This document shows, one piece after another, positions 6,908 through 13,031 of a stretch of 27,566 nucleotides of DNA. Under the pieces are notes generated by a model, which had not been told where the DNA came from, did no database searches, and saw only the letters and a list, made by a program, of their open reading frames with translations. This DNA comes from an uncultured Campylobacter sp. Its GTDB lineage: Bacteria; Campylobacterota; Campylobacteria; Campylobacterales; Campylobacteraceae. The translations under genes were made by a program, and so were the position numbers. How positions within the stretch are numbered: position 1 is the stretch's first letter; each line of letters opens with the position of its first letter. The DNA lies in NCBI GenBank assembly GCA_900772495.1, contig CAAHEJ010000054.1, positions 1 through 27,566 of the forward strand, read 5' to 3'.

Positions 6908-7465
6908 ATGGTATATTGGTTTGACATTTTGGTTTTTGGCATTACCTTGCTTTTAGGGCTTAAAGGCATTATCAATGGGCTTGTTAAGGAATTTTTCGGA
7001 CTTTTAGGCATAGTGGGCGGTGTTTTGCTCGCTTCACGCCTTGCAAAAAACGCAAGCGACTTCATCAACTCCAACATTCACAACCTACAAAACGATGAGC
7101 TTGGGCAGTTTATCGGCTTTTTGTGCGTTTTGATTGTCTTTTGGCTTGTTTGTTTGTGTCTTGGTTTCGTGCTTTCAAAGCTCATCAGTATGAGCGGGCT
7201 TGGCTTTTTGGACAGACTTGGCGGTTTTGCCTTTGCCTGCGTGAAAATCTTTTTGATTTTTGCGATTTTGCTCTTTTGTTTGAGCGAATTTAGCTTTTTG
7301 AAAGAAAAATTAGATAAATTTACCAAAGAAAGCTTTATCGTGCCTGTGCTTGAAAAAACGGGCGCATTTATAATGAACGACAAGCTCATCAAAAAAGTCG
7401 TGCAAGAAACGGGCGAAAATTTGATAATAGACACAAACGCCACAAATTTAAACGAAGGGGAATGA
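6908..7465 (+). CDS. CvpA-family integral membrane protein
   Basis: A 185-residue protein with four hydrophobic segments: about 3-22 (WFDILVFGITLLLGLKGIIN), 28-45, 63-85 (FIGFLCVLIVFWLVCLCLGFVL) and 103-122. It has the CvpA/colicin V production pattern, including the conserved 'GxxxGLVKEFFGLLGIVGGVLLA' region. CvpA proteins are inner-membrane proteins of unclear biochemical role, linked to colicin V export and envelope stress. The C-terminal ~50 residues are hydrophilic and probably cytoplasmic. A weak purine-rich site (AGGGA) precedes the ATG. The stop is directly followed by the fur start without a spacer, so the two are coupled. Confidence 0.85.
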   Translation: MVYWFDILVFGITLLLGLKGIINGLVKEFFGLLGIVGGVLLASRLAKNASDFINSNIHNLQNDELGQFIGFLCVLIVFWLVCLCLGFVLSKLISMSGLGFLDRLGGFAFACVKIFLIFAILLFCLSEFSFLKEKLDKFTKESFIVPVLEKTGAFIMNDKLIKKVVQETGENLIIDTNATNLNEGE

Positions 7466-7933
7466 ATGATTACCGAAAACATAGAATACGATGTGCTTTT
7501 GGAGAGTTTTAAAAAGATACTCAAAGAAAGCGGGTTAAAATACACGCGTCAAAGGGAAATAGTGCTTAATATCCTTTATCACAGCGACACTCACTTTACG
7601 CCAGAGTCCTTATATATGGAAATCAAACGCAAAGAACCAAATCTAAATGTCGGCATAGCCACAGTTTATCGCACCTTAAATTTGCTTGAAGACTCGCAAA
7701 TGGTTACTTCGCTTTCTTTTGGTGCAGCAGGCAAGAAGTTTGAGCTAGCAAACAAGCCACACCACGACCATCTTATCTGCAAAAACTGCGGCAAAATCGT
7801 TGAATTTGAAAATTCCATTGTCGAAAGACAACAAGCACTCATCGCCAAAGAGCATAAATTCAAGCTCACAGGGCATTTGATGCAACTTTATGGCATTTGC
7901 GAAACTTGTGCGCAAAGCAAAGTAAGGTTTTAA
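7466..7933 (+). CDS. fur: Ferric uptake regulator Fur
   Basis: A 155-residue metal-dependent repressor of iron uptake genes. The N-terminal winged helix is clear (KYTRQREIVLNIL, then NVGIATVYRTLNLLED as recognition helix). The dimerisation part carries the HHDH metal motif at residues 99-102 and two CxxC zinc motifs (Cys105/108 and Cys145/148). The ATG immediately follows the upstream TGA and has GAAGGGG before it. The stop shares one base with the lysS start (TAATG). No promoter is seen directly in front, so expression should come from the gatC promoter, fitting what I recall for C. jejuni fur. The CxxC order and the N-terminal extension favour Fur over PerR or Zur. Confidence 0.95.
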   Translation: MITENIEYDVLLESFKKILKESGLKYTRQREIVLNILYHSDTHFTPESLYMEIKRKEPNLNVGIATVYRTLNLLEDSQMVTSLSFGAAGKKFELANKPHHDHLICKNCGKIVEFENSIVERQQALIAKEHKFKLTGHLMQLYGICETCAQSKVRF

Positions 7934-9477
7934 TGTTTAACAGCACGCTAGAACAACAAAAAATCGCAAAGGCAAATGAGTTTCGCCAAGCTGGTATCAG
8001 TCCTTATCCGCATTTTTTAAGCAAAGATTTAAGCATAGCCGAATTTCGCGCCAAATACGCTTATGTTGAAAACAGCGACACAAAACGCGATGAAAGTGTG
8101 AGCGTTAGCCTTGCTGGGCGTTTGAAACTCTTGCGCGTGGCTGGAAAATCAACCTTTGCAAATATAGAAGATGAAAGCGGGGCTTTGCAAATTTATTTTA
8201 ACAAAGACGGCTTGGGCGATGAATTTTACACGCTTTTAAAGAAAAATTTAGAAGTGGGCGACATTGTTTTGGTGCGTGGCTATCCTTTTGTAACAAATAC
8301 GGGCGAATTTAGCTTGCATTTAAGTGAGTTAAAACTTGCCGCAAAGGCTATCACGCCTTTGCCTGAGAAATTTCACGGGCTGAGCGACATTGAAACAAGG
8401 TATCGTAAGCGGTATTTGGATATGATAATGAACGCTGAAATTCGGCGTGATTTTGCTTTGCGTTCGCGCATAGTGCGGTTGATTAGGGATTTTTTCGAGC
8501 AAAAGGGCTTTTTAGAAGTGGAAACACCGATGATGCACCCCATCGCAGGCGGCGCAAACGCCAAGCCTTTCATCACTCATCACAATGCTTTGGGCGTGGA
8601 ACGCTTTTTGAGAATCGCGCCTGAACTTTACCTTAAACGCCTTATAGTTGGGGGTTTTGAGGCTGTTTTTGAGATAAATCGCTGCTTTCGCAACGAGGGT
8701 ATGGATTTGACACATAATCCTGAATTTACCACTATTGAGTTTTATTGGGCTTATCATAATTATAAGGATTTAATGGATTTAAGCGAAGAGTTATTGCGAA
8801 TGCTTTTAAAAGAGCTAAATTTAGGCGAAAAACTTGAATTTGATGAAAAAATTATCGATTTTTCAAAGCCCTTTGAGCGCATTTCTTATAAAAATGCGCT
8901 GATAAAGTATGGAAATTTAGACGAAAATTTGATAGATGATAGAGAAAAAATCCTTAAAAAGCTCAAAGATGAGGGCATAGAAGTGAAAGAAAGCCTTGAT
9001 TTAGGGCATTTGCAAGCTGAGCTTTTTGACACTTTTGTTGAAAACAAGCTCGTAAATCCCACTTTCATCACGGACTTTCCCGTATCCATAAGCCCGCTTT
9101 CGCGCAGAAGCGATGAAAACCCCCAAATAGCCGAACGCTTTGAGCTTTTTATAGCGGGCAAAGAGCTAGCTAACGGCTTTAACGAGCTTAACGACCCGCA
9201 AGACCAATTTGAGCGCTTTCAAAAGCAAGTGGAGGCTAAAAAGGCTGGCGATGAAGAAGCTTGCGAGATGGACGAGGACTTTGTGAGCGCACTTTCTTAT
9301 GCTATGCCCCCAACAGCAGGAGAGGGCATAGGCATAGACAGGCTTACAATGCTACTTTTAGGCAAAAAGTCCATACGCGATGTGATTTTATTCCCAGCAA
9401 TGCGCCCTTTAAAGAGCGAAAATGCGCCACAAAGTGCAAATTTAAACGAAAATTCAAGTAAAACAAAGGAGAAATAA
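7933..9477 (+). CDS. lysS: Lysyl-tRNA synthetase (class II)
   Basis: A 514-residue class II synthetase that charges tRNA(Lys). The N-terminal OB fold for the anticodon is present (VSLAGRLKLLRVAGKSTFAN). The catalytic core shows motif 1 (GFLEVETPMMHPIAGGANAK), motif 2 (FRNEGMDLTHNPEFTTIEFY) and motif 3 (GIGIDRLTMLLLGKKSIRDV, then LFPAMRPL). The ATG at 7933 overlaps the fur stop by one base and has AAGG upstream. An earlier in-frame codon at 7897 lies inside fur and is rejected. After the normal end at 'AMRPL' there is a tail of about 22 polar residues rich in Asn, Ser and Lys, which makes the protein slightly longer than usual. The stop overlaps the glyA start by one base. Confidence 0.96.
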   Translation: MFNSTLEQQKIAKANEFRQAGISPYPHFLSKDLSIAEFRAKYAYVENSDTKRDESVSVSLAGRLKLLRVAGKSTFANIEDESGALQIYFNKDGLGDEFYTLLKKNLEVGDIVLVRGYPFVTNTGEFSLHLSELKLAAKAITPLPEKFHGLSDIETRYRKRYLDMIMNAEIRRDFALRSRIVRLIRDFFEQKGFLEVETPMMHPIAGGANAKPFITHHNALGVERFLRIAPELYLKRLIVGGFEAVFEINRCFRNEGMDLTHNPEFTTIEFYWAYHNYKDLMDLSEELLRMLLKELNLGEKLEFDEKIIDFSKPFERISYKNALIKYGNLDENLIDDREKILKKLKDEGIEVKESLDLGHLQAELFDTFVENKLVNPTFITDFPVSISPLSRRSDENPQIAERFELFIAGKELANGFNELNDPQDQFERFQKQVEAKKAGDEEACEMDEDFVSALSYAMPPTAGEGIGIDRLTMLLLGKKSIRDVILFPAMRPLKSENAPQSANLNENSSKTKEK

Positions 9478-10721
9478 TGAGTTTAGAGAGCTTTGACAAA
9501 GAAATTTACGAGCTAACCAACAAAGAATGGCAAAGGCAATGTGATTACCTTGAAATGATAGCCAGCGAAAACTTTACCCTGCCCGAAGTTATGGAGGTTG
9601 CAGGTAGCGTGCTTACCAACAAATACGCTGAGGGCTACCCAAACAAAAGGTATTATGGGGGTTGTGAGTTTGTCGATGAGATAGAAAACCTAGCCATTGA
9701 GCGTTGCAAAAAACTTTTTGCTTGTAAATTCGCAAATGTGCAACCAAATTCAGGCTCTCAGGCAAATCAAGGCGTGTATATGGCGCTTTTAAACAGAGGC
9801 GATAAGATTTTAGGTATGGATTTAAGCAATGGCGGACACCTAACGCACGGCGCAAAAGTCAATGCTTCGGGTAAAATTTATGAAAGTTTTTCTTATGGAG
9901 TGGAGCTTGATGGGCGTATAAATTATGATAGAGTGCGCGACATAGCTAAAATAGTGCGTCCAAAGCTCATCGTGTGCGGTGCAAGTGCCTATGCAAGAGT
10001 GATAGACTTTGCTAAATTTAGAGAGATTGCCGATGAAGTGGGTGCGTATTTGTTTGCTGATATAGCGCATATCGCTGGGCTAGTGGCTGGTGGGGCGCAC
10101 CCAAGTCCCTTTCCGCACGCTCATATCGTAAGTTCTACCACTCACAAAACCCTGCGTGGTCCAAGGGGCGGCATTATAATGACAAATGATGAAGAAATCG
10201 CTAAAAAGGTAAATTCTGCCATTTTCCCCGGAATTCAAGGCGGTCCTTTGGTGCATATCATCGCAGCAAAGGCGGTTGGCTTTAAATTTAACCTTTCAAG
10301 CGAGTGGAAAAGCTACGCCGCACAGGTTGTTAAAAACGCCCAAGCTTTGGCAAAAACGCTTATTGCGCGAAATTATAAGCTAGTAAGTGGCGGCACGGAC
10401 AATCACTTAGTGTTGATGAGCTTTTTGGATAAAGAATTCAGCGGAAAAGATGCTGATTTAGCCCTTGAAAAAGCGGGCATTACGGCAAATAAAAACACCG
10501 TCCCCGGTGAAACGCGCTCGCCCTTTATCACAAGCGGTTTAAGGCTTGGCACGCCAGCACTTACAGCGCGGGGCTTTAAAGAAAAAGAGCTTGAATTTGT
10601 GGCGGGTAAAATCGCTGATGTTTTGGACGATATTAGTAATGAAACTTTGCAAAGCAAGGTAAAAGCTGAGCTTAAAGAGCTTGCGAGTAAATTTATCATC
10701 TATGAAAAGGCTATGTTTTGA
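9477..10721 (+). CDS. glyA: Serine hydroxymethyltransferase
   Basis: A 414-residue PLP enzyme that converts serine and tetrahydrofolate to glycine and methylene-tetrahydrofolate, the main one-carbon source. The PLP lysine is Lys224 in STTHKTLRGPRGG. Other family sequences are EMIASENFT, the conserved YPNKRYYGGCE, the Asp of LFADIAHIAGLV and the C-terminal TSGLRLGTPALTARG. Length is usual. The start shares one base with the lysS stop and has a perfect AAGGAG. The stop overlaps the TTG start of the next gene by four bases. Confidence 0.97.
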   Translation: MSLESFDKEIYELTNKEWQRQCDYLEMIASENFTLPEVMEVAGSVLTNKYAEGYPNKRYYGGCEFVDEIENLAIERCKKLFACKFANVQPNSGSQANQGVYMALLNRGDKILGMDLSNGGHLTHGAKVNASGKIYESFSYGVELDGRINYDRVRDIAKIVRPKLIVCGASAYARVIDFAKFREIADEVGAYLFADIAHIAGLVAGGAHPSPFPHAHIVSSTTHKTLRGPRGGIIMTNDEEIAKKVNSAIFPGIQGGPLVHIIAAKAVGFKFNLSSEWKSYAAQVVKNAQALAKTLIARNYKLVSGGTDNHLVLMSFLDKEFSGKDADLALEKAGITANKNTVPGETRSPFITSGLRLGTPALTARGFKEKELEFVAGKIADVLDDISNETLQSKVKAELKELASKFIIYEKAMF

Positions 10722-11263
10722 TTTCAACAAATGATTTATCGCTCATCAAAATGGTGGGCGATCATTATTTCATCAAACGCGATAAAATCGTCAATAAATT
10801 CACCTTTCGCGGGCGGTATTTTTTTGACAGATTTGAAAGGGTAAATGCGACTTTGGGACCTACGCTGATAAAAGAGCATTTGGAGCGCAAAATCATCATC
10901 GCCCACGATTTGCTCGGCAAAAATAACATAGTCGAAAATATCGTTATTGATTACAACGGCTTTGACCCAGAACGCTTTTGGCACCGTGCTCAACTCGTGC
11001 TGCGTGATGAGGGCTACATAAATTTTACCGCTTATAAAACAAAGACAAATGGGCATTTGCACCTTTATATCCACAAAGGACACACGGCGTTTGATGAGGG
11101 TTGCCAGCTTGCAAGCAAGATTTCACTGCTACTTGCGAGCAAAATGCCCGTGCAATGGCGGGTTTTTCCTACCATCAATTTACCAAAAGAGTATAACATA
11201 ATGGCATTGCCTTACGAGGTGTATCAAAAAGAGCGCGGCTCATCGTGGTCGAAGCATTTGTGA
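10718..11263 (+). CDS. DUF1882-family protein with primase-like motif pattern
   Basis: A 181-residue soluble protein of the epsilonproteobacterial DUF1882 type, seen next to glyA in Campylobacter. The TTG start at 10718 is favoured: AAAAGG lies seven bases upstream and it overlaps the glyA stop by four bases. The next in-frame ATG (10751) would remove 11 residues that look native. A strand-helix-strand-strand-helix order is visible: NIVIDYNG (75-81), helix 84-98, INFTAYKTKTN (101-111), GHLHLYI (112-118), helix 124-141, and then WRVFP...ALPYE. The Asp in 'VIDY' and the paired His in 'NGHLHLYI' recall the first two motifs of archaeo-eukaryotic primase-type (Prim-pol) domains, though the first has one acidic residue, not two. 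Function is unknown. Confidence 0.8.
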   Translation: MISTNDLSLIKMVGDHYFIKRDKIVNKFTFRGRYFFDRFERVNATLGPTLIKEHLERKIIIAHDLLGKNNIVENIVIDYNGFDPERFWHRAQLVLRDEGYINFTAYKTKTNGHLHLYIHKGHTAFDEGCQLASKISLLLASKMPVQWRVFPTINLPKEYNIMALPYEVYQKERGSSWSKHL

Positions 11264-11274
11264 AAGGACAGGCT

Positions 11275-12024
11275 ATGGACAAGAATTTTGACGACATTAT
11301 CTTGGATAACAACAACAAAAGCGAGAGAGTGAAAAAGCTCTTACTACGCGTCATTGCGCTAGTGATTTTGTTTTTAGTGGTGCTCATCGTAATGAAACTT
11401 TTAAGCGACAGCGAACCACAGCAAAACGCATTAGTGCCGAGCGAACCAGCGGGAACGGAGTTTGAGAATATCCCCATCACTTCGCAAAATGCGACAGAAT
11501 TTGATGAATTTGAGCTTTTTAAACTCAAAATGCAAGGACTTGAAGAAAATGACAGCACAGAAAACAACCAAAGCTTTGTAATGCCTTTGCCATCAAGCGA
11601 ATACAACACAAGCACGCCAGCTGAGCCAGCAGTTGCGCCAAAGCCAGCCCAGCCAGCTAAACCAGCCACAAAACCAGAGCAAAAACCAAAGGCTGAAAGC
11701 AAGCCCGCCGCACAAAAGCCAAAGGCTGAGCCAAAACCAGCGTCAAAGCCAGCTGACAAGCCAAAAGCGACTCAAAATTCAGCCCAAAGTGCGAGCGATT
11801 TGCAAAATGGTGCTTATGTGCAGGTGTTTTCAGTGAAAAATTTTGACACCAAGTCCCGCGAACTCGCCCTTGTTACGCAAAATGGCTACAAATACAGCAC
11901 TAGAAAAAGGGGCGAAACAACACAAATCCTTATAGGACCATTTTCGCAAGATGAGTTAAACGCTGAACTACCTAAAATTCGCCAAACCATCAGCAAAGAT
12001 GCCTTTGTGGTGCAGGTGAAATGA
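11275..12024 (+). CDS. Membrane-anchored SPOR-domain protein
   Basis: A 249-residue protein with a short charged cytoplasmic N-terminus, one membrane segment (about 22-43, LLLRVIALVILFLVVLIVMKLL), a long periplasmic linker rich in Pro, Ala and Lys, and a C-terminal SPOR domain. The SPOR domain runs from AYVQVFSVKNF to ISKDAFVVQVK and includes GETTQILIGPFSQDE. SPOR domains bind denuded glycan strands at the septum, so a cell-division or envelope role like FtsN or DedD is likely. The ATG at 11275 has AAAGGA six bases before it, inside the end of the upstream gene. It is the last gene of the gatC unit. The linker contains a 33-base tandem repeat. Confidence 0.85.
   Translation: MDKNFDDIILDNNNKSERVKKLLLRVIALVILFLVVLIVMKLLSDSEPQQNALVPSEPAGTEFENIPITSQNATEFDEFELFKLKMQGLEENDSTENNQSFVMPLPSSEYNTSTPAEPAVAPKPAQPAKPATKPEQKPKAESKPAAQKPKAEPKPASKPADKPKATQNSAQSASDLQNGAYVQVFSVKNFDTKSRELALVTQNGYKYSTRKRGETTQILIGPFSQDELNAELPKIRQTISKDAFVVQVK
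11683..11748 (+). repeat. Two-copy 33-base tandem repeat in the SPOR-protein linker
   Basis: Two adjacent 33-base units (11683-11715 and 11716-11748) encode the 11-residue copies KPKAESKPAAQ and KPKAEPKPASK. The period is a multiple of three, so copy-number change would alter linker length without breaking the frame. Confidence 0.7.
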
Positions 12025-12031
12025 CTTGCGT

Positions 12032-12128
12032 GGGCGCTAAATTTAAGCGTTTTGAGCTTTGTGAAATTTAGCAAGTTAAAAATGCAAATTTTGCAAGATT
12101 AAATTTAAAAACGCCTAAATTTAGCCCC
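12032..12128. repeat. Long imperfect inverted repeat between SPOR gene and aroE
   Basis: Arms at 12032-12053 and 12108-12128 pair over 21 positions with one mismatch and one bulged base (core GCTAAATTTAAGCGTTTT against AAAACGCCTAAATTTAGC). The 54-base loop holds a near-palindrome TGCAAATTTTGCA (12083-12095). No T run follows either arm, so it is a possible end-of-operon structure but not a standard terminator. Confidence 0.55.
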
Positions 12129-12161
12129 AAAAAGGCTTGTGAAATTTAAGAAAGTGGCTTG

Positions 12162-13022
12162 ATGAAAGTTTTTGCGGTTATCGGCGACCCTGTGGCGCAC
12201 TCTAAATCCCCACGCATTCACAACAGCGCGATACAAGCACTAGGGCTAAACGCCATTTACACGCGCTTTCATCTTAAAAAAGCGCAAGATTTACGAGATA
12301 AAATCTTTGAGTTAGGGCTAAACGGCGCAAATATCACCGTGCCTTTTAAGGAAGAAGCCCTTAAAATCGCTGATTATAAAGATGAAATGGCTTTAAACAT
12401 AGGCTCAGCAAATACCTTACTTGTAAAAGGGCAAAAAATTCACGCTTATAACACGGATGGCATAGGTTTTTTAAGGGCAATCGCTGAATTTATAGACATT
12501 AAATCCGCACTCATCTTAGGTGCAGGCGGCACGGCAAAGGCTCTGGCTTTTGTGCTGGCAAAAAAGGGCATAAGCGTGAGCGTGGCAAACCGCAGCGCAG
12601 GGCGTTTTAAGGACTTTGCAAATTATAACACCACTCTTTATGAAAGCCTTGAAATTCAGCCCTTTGACCTCATCATCAACACCACCTCAGCAGGGCTTAA
12701 AGATGAGCTTTTGCCTTGCGATGAAAGGCTTTTAAAAGGGCTTTTAAGTAAGGCAAAATGTGCCTTTGAAGTGATTTATGGCAAGCAAACGCCCTTTTTA
12801 AGGCTCTCCCAAGAGTGCCAAACGCCTTGTAAAGACGGAGCGAGTATGCTTTTGTGGCAAGGCGTTTTTGCCTTTGAGTTGTTTTTTGAGCTTTGTGAGT
12901 TTAAAAATTTAAGCAAAGATTTAACGCAGCCCAACGCCCAAAATTCACGCCCCGCAACCCCACAGCCCACAAACCAGACACGCATTTTAAATGCTATGCA
13001 AAACGCCTTAAATTTAGCTTAA
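12162..13022 (+). CDS. aroE: Shikimate dehydrogenase
   Basis: A 286-residue NADP-dependent enzyme of the shikimate pathway. The substrate site is seen in GDPVAHSKSPRIHN (Ser14, Ser16), the catalytic Lys63 in NITVPFKEEA, Asn84 in GSANTLL and Asp99 in NTDGIGF. The nucleotide site is GAGGTAKALAF, and NTTSAGL follows. The ATG at 12162 is directly preceded by TTG at 12159; ATG gives the usual MKVFAVIGDP beginning. The ribosome site is weak. The last ~25 residues (QPNAQNSRPATPQPTNQTR and on) are a polar, low-complexity insertion before a short final helix, making the protein longer than the ~262 residues I recall for C. jejuni. It converges on uvrA with only nine bases between stops. Confidence 0.95.
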   Translation: MKVFAVIGDPVAHSKSPRIHNSAIQALGLNAIYTRFHLKKAQDLRDKIFELGLNGANITVPFKEEALKIADYKDEMALNIGSANTLLVKGQKIHAYNTDGIGFLRAIAEFIDIKSALILGAGGTAKALAFVLAKKGISVSVANRSAGRFKDFANYNTTLYESLEIQPFDLIINTTSAGLKDELLPCDERLLKGLLSKAKCAFEVIYGKQTPFLRLSQECQTPCKDGASMLLWQGVFAFELFFELCEFKNLSKDLTQPNAQNSRPATPQPTNQTRILNAMQNALNLA

Positions 13023-13031
13023 ATTTCTTAT

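Noticed and set aside
7078..7545. A 155-codon open frame on the minus strand.
   Set aside because: It is antisense to the CvpA gene and fur start, with Ser/Lys/Phe-rich composition typical of shadow frames.
7443..9450. The 14-mer CAAATTTAAACGAA occurs exactly at 7443-7456 and 9437-9450, both near gene ends.
   Set aside because: About one such match is expected by chance in a window of this size with A/T-rich DNA, and both copies code for Asn-Leu-Asn-Glu in normal frames.
11175..11759. A 194-codon open frame on the minus strand.
   Set aside because: It is the antisense of the SPOR protein gene and its Pro/Ala/Lys linker; the product is a Ser/Phe/Gly-rich string with no recognisable domain.
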